Positions 11,307 to 22,501 of a stretch of DNA of 64,000 nucleotides are shown one piece after another. The DNA comes from Favolaschia claudopus (taxonomy: Eukaryota > Basidiomycota > Agaricomycetes > Agaricales > Mycenaceae), in the NCBI GenBank assembly GCA_037176885.1, contig JAWWNJ010000063.1:682001-746000 (forward strand), given 5' to 3'. The notes under the pieces are model-generated. The model was not told the origin of the DNA. It was given only the letters and a program-made list of their open reading frames with translations, and searched no databases. A program made the position numbers and the translations under genes. Each line of letters starts with the position of its first letter. The stretch's first letter is position 1.

Positions 11307-13876
11307 CCGTTGATTGATGATGTGAGTCAGTGCCGGCAAATGAAATCCAGTGATCAGCAGCGGCAGTCAATACGGCAAACTCCATCGGAAAACAATGGAA
11401 ATTGGTGGGTTCCCAGCTCAAAAAAGGCTTGAATTGAGACAGCAAATCATCGTCGCTGTTTGTTCGATTCATTGCGGAGAGCATGCATGCTCCTTGATTC
11501 AGTACACATCAGTGAACCGGGAACCCCGAAGTTGATTTGAACCGTCACGAAAGATTCAAAGACGGAAGATTCAAGGCATTATCTGTGAAGTAATGTTTTT
11601 CTACGAGTACTTGAGTCTCAACTACTCACGCTAATGGCTGTCCGTTCAGATCTCCGTTCAAATTCTTCAGTTCAATTTCCTGTGAGTCCTGTTCAAATGT
11701 AAACTCAGAACACAGGTCGAGATATTGACTGTAATGCTGGAAGATAGATAAGTATACCCTATATCAGACTAGTACCCTGCAAGCCGACCTTGTCTACCTG
11801 AAATCTCATATGTTAATATTATGAACCGCACCGGGCTCAATTCAACATCACAACAAGCGCAAGTCTTCTCGACGATTGAAAGAAAAATAGAGCAATGGAT
11901 TCCATTGGAAGCCGTTGGAGTACAATGGCGCTCGCTGAGACTTGAGCCAATGGAAGCCAGTGGAACTCAACGGCTCACAACAAGGGCCATTTACACTTCG
12001 CTGAAGTCCACCGGCTGATACCGATCAACAATGCCGACCAGTGCCGATGAGCCGTTTGACAGCTCCGCGTGTATTACTGCCCGGAGGGCCTTTTGAATTC
12101 TCATAGTGGCTGTGCAGAACCGGGAACTCCGATCCGCCTGACAGCGGAGTTTCAAAACATACGTAGCGCACTTCATATTTGGACCCCAGCCACTGCTACG
12201 TAGTACTGAAGCTTTATGTGGAGGAGGAGGTGTATTATACTGACAAGGTCCCACAACTAATTGCTGCAGCAGTTGTAAGTAGGTTTCGTGGCTTATCGTT
12301 CATGGGCAACTACATAGCTCGGGAAGGCTGCTGTAACACTAGAAGAAGTGGAGTCAAGAGCCTCGCTTGGACAAATTTCTAATCTGTACAACGACCTGAC
12401 CGTGTACTAGTGATAATTTCAGGCTGAAGCCATGCTATGGAGCGCCGTTGACGACCGGGACAACGGGAAACAGAACGACGCTAGGCCACTGGCAGTCCAG
12501 AGCGAGGTGATAGCGACGCTGAGGAATGTGATGCCAGTGAATGAGGCCACAGCAGTGACTGCATCAGCGGAGGTGCAAAGCACAGATGAGTGCCCCCGGG
12601 AGAGGCGCTGTTGACTCACGTCTTGGGGCAACAGCAGCTGCAGAGACGCCGCTAGCAAGCATCGATATAATGGAAGCCGTGACAGCAACCAGGGGCATGA
12701 CTGAATTGAGGACTGGCGCAGAGACAGCACCAATCGACGCAGTAAGACAGCCTCACCACGGCGAGTTCCAGCCTGGCAGGAGCTGTAAGGACGGCGAGTT
12801 GGGCCGTGTACGATCAGTGTGCACTCTCGCCGCCGCATGAGACACGAGGGAGGGTTGAACACGCTGCTGGTGCGGCACAAGGTAGACTTTCATTGAGATT
12901 GTTTTAAGCTGCCCAGGAATCAGGATGCAGGTGGTGGTGGCGCACCAGCGGACAGCTCGTGATATCGCAGCAGACAGCGCGATGAGTGCGCTGGGTAACG
13001 CCCGGGATGCGTGCTACGAGTAAAAAAATCTTGCGACCGCCTACACCGAACTATACAGCCACAGGGAACAGTCTATGAACGAGAAGAGCGGCAGGTCGTA
13101 AGCCTATCAATACAATCAGAGCGCCATGGAAAATGCTAGTGCAGGGCGATTGACTGCTTGGGCTCGTCGAAGAAATTCCACCTTGGCTAGGGGACGGCAA
13201 CAGGGCAGCAAACGGAGCCATTTGGATGGGATAGTCGGTATGAAGCGCAGGGACAGAGGTACCTGGCGCTCACGAGTGCAAGCCGAATATATGTCTTCTT
13301 GGTCATCACACTCTATTCTTGACTGGTTTGCCGAGTCCGCACGCAGACTACAGCGGCCGGGAAGAGATTTGAGGTAGACGTGGACCCGTTGAAATGGATC
13401 TGCTTTTACGCCCAGCCTTGGAGGGTAAGGACACAAATCATTGAAGACACGGATTTCGAGCCCGACACGCCCCGAAGCGCAGAAAATCCCTGAGATATAC
13501 CGAGTGACTTTCGGGGTCTGATATAAGCGCGGGTTCCGGTAGCCTTAGCCAGAAGAATCAATATTTGAGAAGGGGATTTGCTCCGGGCCCCACCAGCTTT
13601 GGAGATTGGCTTTGAATTTTGCAAGCTTCAAGCAGCAGCTGCTTCAAGTTGGAGTGGGTCTTTGAGTTTGCCACAATTCGGCAGACTTGAGGATTTTTCA
13701 GATATGCAGAGGTTTCCTGAGTACCCTTGCCCGGACCGCCGTGTTTCAGGACCCGGAGCTACCCAATATCGTGGTCGAGGGTATGGGCAACAAGAGAGGA
13801 CGAGAGTAAGAGACTGTTCACGTGTTCACGAGAGTCACACTGGTTGCTCTCAACCTCCGAGTCGACATCGCAGGCG
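11307..13876. other. Gene-poor stretch, nothing firmly supported
   Basis: There are only short open frames. Two overlapping + frames (12432-12614 and 12586-12840) and an antisense one (12419-12880) are alanine-, threonine- or leucine-rich with no domain I recognise. Near 11,910-12,060 there are imperfect repeats of a 'CAATGG(A/C)..CC(A/G)(C/T)TGG' type. The end of this interval should contain the promoter of the first GT18 gene. Confidence 0.45.
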
Positions 13877-15619
13877 ATGCGTACCGCGCTAAACCCGTAC
13901 GCCCCGCGACGGACCCGCGCGCCGATTATAGCGATACTATCGCTCATCTTGGTCGTCTGCTTTGTATTCACCTTCCAACCCGGACCTGAGAATCTCCAGC
14001 CTGAAAACTTTGGCGGTATCGTGCCGACTTCTCCCTTCGATATTTTCGCGCCGAACGATGTATACACCTCCTCCAACTACACCTGGATAACGCGCAACCA
14101 ACGTGCGATACATGCGTTACTTCGGTGTATCGAGCTACGGGACTGTGGGCCAAATCAACACAAAGGTGCATTGAGTCTTGCCTTGCGCCGGGAGAAAGCT
14201 TGAATATCTGACGGTAGTGGTCCTCATCTCAAGCCACGACTTTATTAGTCCTTTGCAGGGGGGATACATCGGAGGGGAAGCAGTTTGGGCAATGTCAACC
14301 GTTGGTCATCTTTTTATAACTTTCGAATGATTGAAAACACCAAACTAGCTACGAGCCGTTGAAAACCTCGGGTACACGCCTCTATTTACATCCTCCATTG
14401 AAGCGGCTTTGAATATCCACAACCTCTTGGCAATCTCATCAAAGTGGTCCTCGCCACGCCGAGCAAATTCACTACTGTCATCACCACGCACCCTGCATCA
14501 AGACTGTAGAAAATCCAGCGGGTATACCATCTGGAAGTTTTTATCGCAGCACTTCTGGGTAGCTGGAGCGGACATCAATCCCCTAGGCCCAAAATGGACG
14601 CTGAGTCCCGAAGATGTGAGTTTGTACTGAGCAAAATTCCTGTTGGCTGAATCCGCATGCCAGTATCACGCCAGCACCACCTACCTCGGATACAGCATCG
14701 AGCCCCAATGCGCCAAGTACCCCTTCATCCTTACTCCCAACGCACCGAAAAGCAAGTCTACATCCTCGCCAAATTTCTCAAATTCTTCCACCCCGCGTCT
14801 TCGCCCGCCTGGTCATCAGAGCTCTTCGACGCAGCTGCCAGTGAGACGGGCGTGCGGTTCATCATGGCTGCGAGACACCTCCCGGAGGAGACGGAGGAGC
14901 AGAAGGCGAGGTCGAGGCAGGGGGTGGCGAAGAGTATCGAGAACGTGTCGGCGGGGCGGCTGCGGGGTGCAGGTGCCGACGCAGGAGCAGTTTTACGGGA
15001 TGCTCGGGCGGTCGGTGGCGCTTGTGGGGATGGGGAATCCCGTGCTGTAAGTGACTGTGCGTCGGGGAGACGTCCATAATGCTGACTCGTGCTTAGGTCC
15101 CCCACACCCTACGATGCACTGTGTCTTGGCGTCCCGTTCATAAATCCTATATTACAGGTGCGTGGCCCGCTTCCTTTCTCTGTCCGTTCTCCAGACTGAT
15201 TGCTTCCTTCCCAGTGGGACCGCGCCAACCCTTCCGACCGGACGAAATGGAGGACGCAGCACGACGCGCTCAAAGATCTGTCTGCGCCGTATGTGTATCA
15301 CGCACGGGTCCGGGGACCGGGATGGGTTTGTGAGTGCGATTCGGGCAGCGAAGGAGAATCCGATTGAGAGGTACGTGCATCTCCATTGCATTGACTGGCT
15401 AGAGAGATGAATGTGCGAACAGCTACGTACCTGAGCGGATGAGAATCAAGTCCGTGGAAGAGAGGATGGGGAGGATTGTTGAGTGGGATTGGAAGAAGGA
15501 GGCGGAGATGGTTATGCGGGCGAGGGAGGAGCGGGGAGAAGCGCCGTTGGTGAGTCTCTCGTTTAAGGCTGAATCATCTTTCAGAGGAAGCTGATTTTTG
15601 TTAGCCTTTATTATTGTAA
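13877..15619 (+). CDS. GT18-like glycosyltransferase 1 (several compensating indels)
   Basis: This is the first of two tandem paralogues resembling family-18 (MGAT5-type N-acetylglucosaminyltransferase) catalytic-domain proteins of basidiomycetes, expected to be type II Golgi enzymes. It starts MRTALNPYAPRRTRAP and is followed by a hydrophobic anchor (IIAILSLILVVCFVFTF). Conserved blocks are FDIFAPNDVYTSSNYTWI, SPLQGGYIGGEAVWAMST, NPLGPKWTLSPED, TTYLGYSIEPQC, RSVALVGMGNPVL and SPTPYDALCLGVPFINPIL, with a WDRANPSDRTKW exon near the end. A short terminal exon ends PLLL at TAA 15617-15619. Compared with gene 2, exon 3 has three apparent one-base losses (near 14435, 14451 and 14530) that cancel. 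Exon 4 has a cancelling pair (near 14748 and 14965). Exon 6 has an uncompensated shift near 15310 that meets a stop around 15367. It may be a decaying gene or contain sequence errors. Confidence 0.66.
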
Positions 15620-16200
15620 TTGTGAGTTACTGTAGGTTCGTTGTAGAATACTGTAGGTCTGGGTTAATTATGTACGGTATCTTACCAGCTAAACTCCTGT
15701 AATTTGGAGGTCTGTATCTCGATTCTGTGGCGCGCGGCTGGCGTGGATTTCTCTCGCAAAGTGCAGAAGAGCCGGAGTCGGTTTACCGGGCCGATCGTCG
15801 AGATGGGCACCAATTTTCTGTGCTTTCTCCTCCTTCTTCCTCCTCTCTTCGGATGGTGGCTGTTTCTCGTCAACGTCAAGTCCGCCTCTACTGGCAATTC
15901 TACATTGAGTTCGGCGAATCGGGGCGACATGCGAGTCAATGCAGAATCATCGTGGCAGAAACAGGGAAATCCAAGGGAAATCTGCTCGAACACGACGAAC
16001 ACCAGAAGATTGAGTAGACAACTTCGACGCCGTGACTTGTCACTTCATGGCAAGGCGTTCATGATATACAAATCACGGAGCCCGGTGTTGTGAATGCCAA
16101 AAAATAAGGGGGCCTTGGTTTAGGGTGCAAGACTGCCACCAATTCTGATCTCAAAAATTGTCGGCGGTGTCCCTGTCACCGTCCTTTCGCTTCAACTTGC

Positions 16201-17977
16201 ATGTGGCGTCGACCGGCGCGCACGCCGCTCACAGCCTCGCTGTTGCTCATCCTAACCATATACTTTCTCTATGGCTTTCATGCCCAGTCTTCGAGTCCAC
16301 GCTCGGCGGAGGACGCTACTCCTATCCAACCGAAACTGCTTTCCTCGCAGGTATCACCCTTCGACATTCTCGCCCCAGAAGACTCCGACGCGACTTCGAA
16401 CTACACGTGGATAATACATAATCAGCGCGGAATGCATGCCTTGTTTCGATGCATCGAGCGAGGCAACTGCAAGGAAAATCAAACTAAAGGTGCGCGGAAT
16501 ACCGTTTGCAATCTTGAATAGTACCCTGAATATGCAGTATTCGATTGCAGTGATCCTCATGTCAAGCAACGACTTCATTAGTCCCTTGCAGGGAGGATAC
16601 ATTGGTGGAGAAGCAATCTGGGCAATGTCAACAGTCTGTCCATTTTTTCATACTTTGCTACTAATAATGAACGCAAATATGAAAGCTGAAGGCAATCAAA
16701 AACCTCGGGTACACCCCGCTTTTTGCCGCCTCAATGGAAGCTGCTGCACATTTCCACCAGCTATTGGGCCCCTTCATTAAAATCATACTAGTCTCCCCAC
16801 GCACAAAATCTTTATTGTCACTCCCACCCGCCTTGTACTAAAACAGCGCGGAATCCAGGGGGTATACCCTCTTGGAAACTTTTAACGCAGCATTTTTGGG
16901 CGGACGGGGCGAATATAAATCCTCTGGGTGTGCAGTGGACGTTGAGTCCGGAAGACGTGCGTTGATTGTTTTGCTTCATTCTATGATTGCTCGTAATATG
17001 AACTTCGCATCAGTATCGCCCAAAAAGAAACACGACCTACCTCGGATATAGCGTTGAGCCTCACTGTACCAAATATCCCTTCATCCCACACTCTCAACGC
17101 GTCAAAGAGCAAACTCCTCAAGTCTACATTCTCGCCAAATATCTCAAATTCTTCAACCCCGCTCTCCGACCTGCTTGGACTCCTGAATTCTTTGACGCAG
17201 CTGCAAACGAAACGGGGGCCCGATTCATCATGGCTGCAAGGCACCTTCCGGAGGAGTCAGCCGAGCAGAGAGCCAGATCGAGGAGCGGCGTGGCGAAGAG
17301 CATCGAGAACATGCTGGCGGGGCGGCTAGATGAGGACGTGCCCACACAAAAGGAGTTTTACAGGATCTTGGCGGGGTCAGTCGCACTCGTGGGGATGGGG
17401 AATCCGGTGTTGTGGGTCATCTGTCGTATTCCGAATCGTATTTATTGATCATTGTGCACAGGTCTCCCACCCCGTACGACGCGCTTTGTCTGGGAGTCCC
17501 GTTCATAAATCCCATACTAAATGTAGGTTTTGACGTCTTTTTTTCATTTATTTTCATATATTGAGCGTCTTTCAGTGGGACCGAACGAATCCCTCCGACC
17601 GTTCAAGATGGAGGACGCAGCACGATGGTTTGAAAGATCTTTCTCCGCCATATGTGTACAACGTGAGGATTGGCGATCAGAAAGGATTTACTCGCGCAAT
17701 CCGAGAGGCAAAGGAGAATCCTATCGAGCGGTTTGTGTAGTTCAAATCCGCAACCTTCGCTGGTGGTGCTGATCGCGATCTCGGTAGCTACGTGCTCGAA
17801 CGGACAAAAATGTCGTCTGTGGAGGAAAGGCTGGGGAGGATTGTTGAGTGGGACTGGAGGAGCGAAGCGGCGATGATTATGCGGGAAAGGGAGGGACGAG
17901 GGGAAGCTCCTTCTGTGAGTCTTTTCGTTACTTTTCGACAAGAGCTGGGCTGATGATAGTAGCCTCATTTGTTGTGA
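16201..17977 (+). CDS. GT18-like glycosyltransferase 2 (one apparent frameshift)
   Basis: This is the tandem paralogue of the preceding gene in the same orientation, about 580 bp downstream. The N-terminus MWRRPARTPLTASLLLILTI is a type II signal anchor suggesting the Golgi lumen. Blocks in order are SPFDILAPEDSDATSNYTW, DFISPLQGGYIGGEAIWAMS, a KNLGYTPLFAASMEAA exon, HFWADGANINPLGVQWTL, TTYLGYSVEPHC, QVYILAKYLKFFNPA, a long helical segment ending AGSVALVGMGNPVL, SPTPYDALCLGVPFINPILN, WDRTNPSDRSRWRTQHD, YVYNVRIGDQKGFTRAI and KMSSVEERLGRIVEWDW. It probably ends PHLL at TGA 17975-17977. In exon 3 a +1 shift near 16795 is needed to pass from FIKIIL to the PCTKTARNPGGIPSW block. Without it, translation stops at about 16840. 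Acceptor specificity is unknown. Confidence 0.68.
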
Positions 17978-18109
17978 GAAGAGAAGGACCTTCCAGGATA
18001 TCTATGTATCAACGTAATCATTCAGTTACTTGAATCTAACGATGCGGTTGTATCTGGAGTTGTATTTGATCGCTAGGTTAGTTCACTGTGGAGACCAAAC
18101 GAGATGTTA

Positions 18110-20725
18110 TTAGGGCAGGGAAAGCCATTTCTCGATGAGTAGACCCGCATTGGGTGTGCCGACGCCTGCAAAATCAGGTTGGAGAGAGATAAACGCTGAT
18201 TCGAATAAAAGCAGACCTGATGCCGCATCCCACCCCGGCCCACTGAACAATCGAGGATCAACGTTCGGATTCATCCAAGATGACCCAAGACTTACGCTTC
18301 AAATCCACCGGCCCTATCTCCTTGCCCTGGAAACCCGGATTTCATATAATTAGATTCCTGCAGACTCGGCTCGAATACGCACATCCTTTGCAACCCTGGC
18401 TGGTTCCGGAGACAATGTCGTTAAAAGCTCCAGCGAATTGAGGGGAATATATCTAGCGTGACCTTGTGTTATCTCAACTCATGCCATGAACGTGCAGCTC
18501 ACAGTGGGGTTTATGAATCCTGTGTGTTCAAAAACATTAATTCAAACGGAAGCTGAACTTGCAACGCTGCCGACATACCGACGGGAGTTTTTCCAACGGA
18601 AAGTCTGGCGTCGTTGATCAATGCAATGATCGAGGCGACGGTTGGGGTTGCTCCCGAAGTTCCACTGCTAAGGACAAATTCTCCTTCTTCGACGGATACA
18701 AAATTGTTTCTGTTGAGGGGAATCCGGATATTTGATATTTTGTCTTTATACGAGTTGACCCCGATAACAAAACTCACGCATTGGCACTGATATCTGGATA
18801 CGCACGCTGAAGATAATTAAACATCAGCTTCGTGTTCCAAAAGCCATCAGAGAGGAACATCAATTGAACGAGCTACTTACCCCGGAAGGATTGAAATGTT
18901 TCAATTGTGCTGGGTTAGTCTTTTTTAACCGATTCAAGTAGGAAGCCACCGCCGTTTTCTGGTATCGTGGCATTGGAAAGCGATTGCTGAAACCTCCGCC
19001 CCCTGACAAGAAAAAACCGTGTGTTTGATCTTGGTTCCACACCTCTTCCTTGACGCCGCCTGCTGCCAAGTCGCTGGGATTTTCCTTCACTTGAGTCCCT
19101 CCGACAGCGGTTATCCAAGGACATGCTGCGGGCCAGCCGGAATTGAAATGCGTTGCATTCAGGTTAACGGAGCCTGCCAGTTCAAGGAATTATTTCTTGT
19201 CCATGAGAAACAAGAGAAAAGCCCTATACCGTTATCATCGCGACAATATCCCAGTGTCGTACCGGCAGCACCGACATTCCCTGCCGAAAACAAAACAGTC
19301 ACACCCATGAGCCCCAACTTGGCGAATTCGTTGCATTGGCGTTGGGTATAGAACGGAGAAAGGCGGAATTCGTAGTCTCCGCGAGAGACTGAGATGACAA
19401 GGGGGGGTTTCACGGTTCCGCAGGAGTGTTCTTGGAAATCGCCGATGGGGAGATTGGGGTATTGGGGATCGAAGGCGAGGTCATCGCCGCCGTCTGAAGT
19501 GCAGTATGAGCCGTCGACGGCGTCGAGCCACTCGTTGAATGAGATCGAGTTGCCTAATGCGCCGTGGTGAATTTCTATGCAGTAAAAGTGTGATAAAGCT
19601 ACCGGAAATTAAGTTTCCGACTTGCAACACGGTGACGGGCTGCTGCGTTAGGGTCATCATGTATTGAAGAATCCAGTCAACTTCGCCGACGCCTGTTGTG
19701 CCATTAACGAAATCGGTACTCCCTGGTAGTAGTTATTAGTTGGGCAACAACTTAAACTACAGGTGATTTAAAATTCTGACAGACCTCCATTAATGGAGGC
19801 AACGATAGGTTCCTTTCCTACTAGATTCGGCGAGAAATTCGCGAAAAAAGTGTTCAAATCCTGTTGCAAGAACGTCGATGGCGCATGGCTGACTGAATGA
19901 CAAAGCCGTGGTATCAGAGGCCGCTGTAACGGTGGGAGATGACTTCTCACGCATTCCAAAGCTGTTTCGATCCGTCGCTTGGGGGACATAGGTAATATTG
20001 TACAACGAACGAGCGCATTCTGGGGTGAAATTCTTATCACAACCTGGAAGAGCGGGTGCGGAGGGACGAGGTTTGTTGGTCTGCGTGACGGCTCTTTCAA
20101 AGCTCGAACGGGGCGAGCCTGAGGTATGGAATGGACGCCGATCTATTTTGATGTTTGGTTGAACTGTCGGCGTAATAAAGTCGATGTGTGGAACGATATG
20201 GGCTGGCAGAGAGTAAAAATCGCAAGCTGAAAGATGATGATCAATTCATGCCAGTGATACAGAGTAAAGATAAAACTTGCCTGCATGTTCCTCGCCTGAC
20301 TCATGCGTATAGACATGATATTCGGTATCGAGCAGCCCCTCAACTTCGGCCACAGTTGCGTCTTTCACATGGATCCATGCCTTGTTATGGCTCGATCCCA
20401 GACGGTGCGGATGGAACCCAGACTCGACGAGCCACGCAGTGACGGCGTCTCTGCTTTCGTTTGCCGGTGCGAACACCTCAGCGACGTGCTCGGGAGTCCA
20501 GTGCTGCCCGAAATGCTGAGACTGTGGGTCGGAAACGGCGAGTAGGTGATCGGATAGAAGATTCATGTTCTGCTGCTTCAGGCCAATTCGGAGAGGGATG
20601 GTTACATCGGCTTCCAGACGACGGGAGAGCGTGAGCGAGCTATGTGGAACCCGTTTCTCGTGTATTACCACGCTGGCGGAGACTGAGAGGACAAGAAAAG
20701 CTGGAAAAAGGTGCTCCAGATGCAT
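18110..20725 (-). CDS. S53 sedolisin-like protein, probable pseudo-protease
   Basis: This is a secreted tripeptidyl-peptidase/sedolisin homologue. It has a signal peptide (MHLEHLFPAFLVLSVSASVV) and then a pro-kumamolisin propeptide with LLAVSDPQSQHFGQHWTPEH and AWLVESGFHPHRLG. The mature domain includes FANFSPNLVGKEPIVAS, GEVDWILQYMMTL, VTVLFSAGNVGAAG, WPAACPWITAVGGTQV, GGGGFSNRFPMPRYQ and SGTSGATPTVASIIALIND. A C-terminal FNDIVSG calcium-site-like segment follows, ending GVGTPNAGLLIEKWLSLP at TAA 18112-18110. The Ser of SGTS is present. However, the usual E-x-x-x-D (as in GESNLDLQY) reads E-V-D-W-I, and the oxyanion Asp (SSGDYG) is Asn. The enzyme is therefore predicted inactive. The first intron appears to be GC-AG (near 20290). 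A 28-base intron or a frameshift is needed near 19590. Confidence 0.8.
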
Positions 20726-21469
20726 GAATGCGGATACTAAGAGACTGAAGAGGAGAGGTTTGAGCTTTTATAGAAAGCTGGTTAGCCAGAGTACTGATCA
20801 TTGCTCCACAGTATCAGCGGGGCCCGCAGGCTGCCACAATCGCTGCGCATGTCAAAAAGAGACACGAGCTTCGGTCGGCGAAATGGTCGAGGAATAAGAA
20901 TATGAGGATTTCGTTCTCCAGAAGACGGAGGCGCAAATAGATCAAGCGACAAGCCTCAGGCTGTCGAACAGAGTGAGAGAACGTTTGACGAGTGTAGTTT
21001 ACCCCAAGCAAGAAGAAACTTCAAGCTGACTTTGGGCTATGCGCAGCTATCCCGAGTTTCCAATACACATACCAAGTGACATTGTAAATGAAGGTGATAG
21101 CTACGCTATCGACCCAGTTCCAAGGCGGAGCTTTCCAAGTCCGACCGGCGAGTGCGATGATTTTGGAATTTGACCACCTTATACTATGATTGAATTATTC
21201 ATTACTGAGTGGATCTGTGGGCATATAGCCCGGAGCTGTGGGAGTCACGATTGCCCACCAAGTGATCATGGTCTGAGAACACGACAATTGGCTGTAGTTG
21301 GGTGGAAGCTGGTGGAAGGAAGGGGCCGAGAAGTTCGGGAACTGCCGAGGTTCGCATGATCGTCTCAAGTGCAAACAACTCGCAAACCCTTGACCTCCCT
21401 TCCTCAATGATCAATGACAACTGGCTGTCCGGACTCTGGAGCACCGTTCACTTCGAAGACACTGAATTA
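20726..21469. other. Intergenic with remnant of the SSP/F-box upstream block
   Basis: Most of it is the promoter side of the sedolisin gene. At about 21330-21400 the sequence GAGAAGTTCGGGAACTGCCG onward matches the block between F-box gene G2 and SSP-D (about 50427-50485). On the minus strand both read ...ELFA.E.IMRTSAVPELLGP. No F-box gene follows here, so only a fragment of the block survives next to SSP copy A. Confidence 0.55.
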
Positions 21470-21684
21470 CTTGGACTAGGCCTGCCCAGGCTCGCCTCAA
21501 CCATGTCTCAGTACGGGAAATAGCTCAATGTCCCATGAATTTCGGAGGTCTCGGGGCGAAAGTGCAAATGTCTCGAATCGGTCTCAGAGGGATTTCCCTA
21601 TAAATGCTGGTGCAAGTGGCGGCCAAAACTTACACAACGAAATCACATCTCCCCATTTGTCACTTTCAAACCTTACCACTCACC
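21470..21684 (+). promoter_or_regulatory. Conserved SSP promoter, copy A
   Basis: A shared block begins ACTAGGCCTGCCCAGGCTCG. ATGTCTCAG lies at 21503-21511 and GTCTCAG at 21581-21587. A TATAAAT box at 21599 is preceded by AGAGGGATTTCCC, and the leader resembles ACTTACACAACGAA. The same order is found before copies B, C, D and E, which marks it as a functional promoter of the family. Confidence 0.7.
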
Positions 21685-22501
21685 ATGAAGACTTGTATCT
21701 CACTTGCTCTCGTCGGTATCCTGTCCATCCTCGACATGACCACCGCCGCCCCTATCGTCCCTGCTAGTGACGCTGCTGCTGCAGCTGCATTCACGGCGTC
21801 TTCTGCTGGTGAGGCGGTCGCCTCCACCCCATCCGCCGTTCTCTCCAGTGTGCGCGCTGCGCCCCAGACGGCAGCCCTATTCGCTTACCCCCGCTCCCGC
21901 GATTGGTCTTCCGCCTTCCGAGTCTCTTCCACCACCTCATCGAACACCCCCGCTGCTACCCCCACTCCTGATTTCGTTTCGGTCACCGAAAACCGAGTCA
22001 CCGCGATCAGCTATTCCGCAAACAACCTCATCGCGTTCCTCCGTCGCAACTACGTCGAGCGGGCGACTTCTGGAGTTGTGGGTGCGCCTGCGCATACCAC
22101 GCCGTCGGAGGACAACGTAAATCAGCTCACCCATTTTGTGGGTGAGGTGGTCGTGGCGCTTGAAATGCTGGTACGCCGTGTACGCCCTTGATGAAGATCC
22201 ATGGAATGCTCATTGTTCTCTCTCTATAAGCCCCGGGCAGCGATCAATACAGTCACAGACGATGTTATCTTGCTCAGCGAAGTGTTCGCGGCTTTCGAAG
22301 ACACGATCAATCAGCTACCCACTCCCGTCCCGAACAGCGTCGCAACCTCTCTGAAGGCTCTTTTGCCTGTCCTTTCGGTATGTCTCCGGTGTAGCTTCGT
22401 CCTGCCGTCCGTCGTACTGATTGCTTACGCAGAACCACTCCAATGTCCCTGACAGCACCCCCAGCGCCGCACGGATGGCATCCAAGATTGCGCACTGGTA
22501 G
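21685..22501 (+). CDS. Small secreted protein SSP-A (intact family member)
   Basis: This is a predicted secreted protein of about 233 aa whose function I do not recognise. Exon 1 (21685-22170) encodes a signal peptide (MKTCISLALVGILSILDMTT, cut before AAP or APIVP) and then an Ala/Ser-rich region. That is followed by SSVRAAPQTAALFAYPRSRD, SSAFRVSSTTSS and a helical part ISYSANNLIAFLRRNYVER with NVNQLTHFVGEVVVALEML. Exon 2 (22231-22377) is PRAAINTVTDDVILLSEVFA to ATSLKALLPVLS. Exon 3 (22433-22501) ends SAARMASKIAHW. There is no cysteine in the mature protein, which is unusual for small secreted fungal proteins. Both introns are about 55-60 bases and phase 0. The helical tail might suggest a surface-active or cell-wall protein, but that is speculation. 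It is one of only two undamaged copies in the window. Confidence 0.78.
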
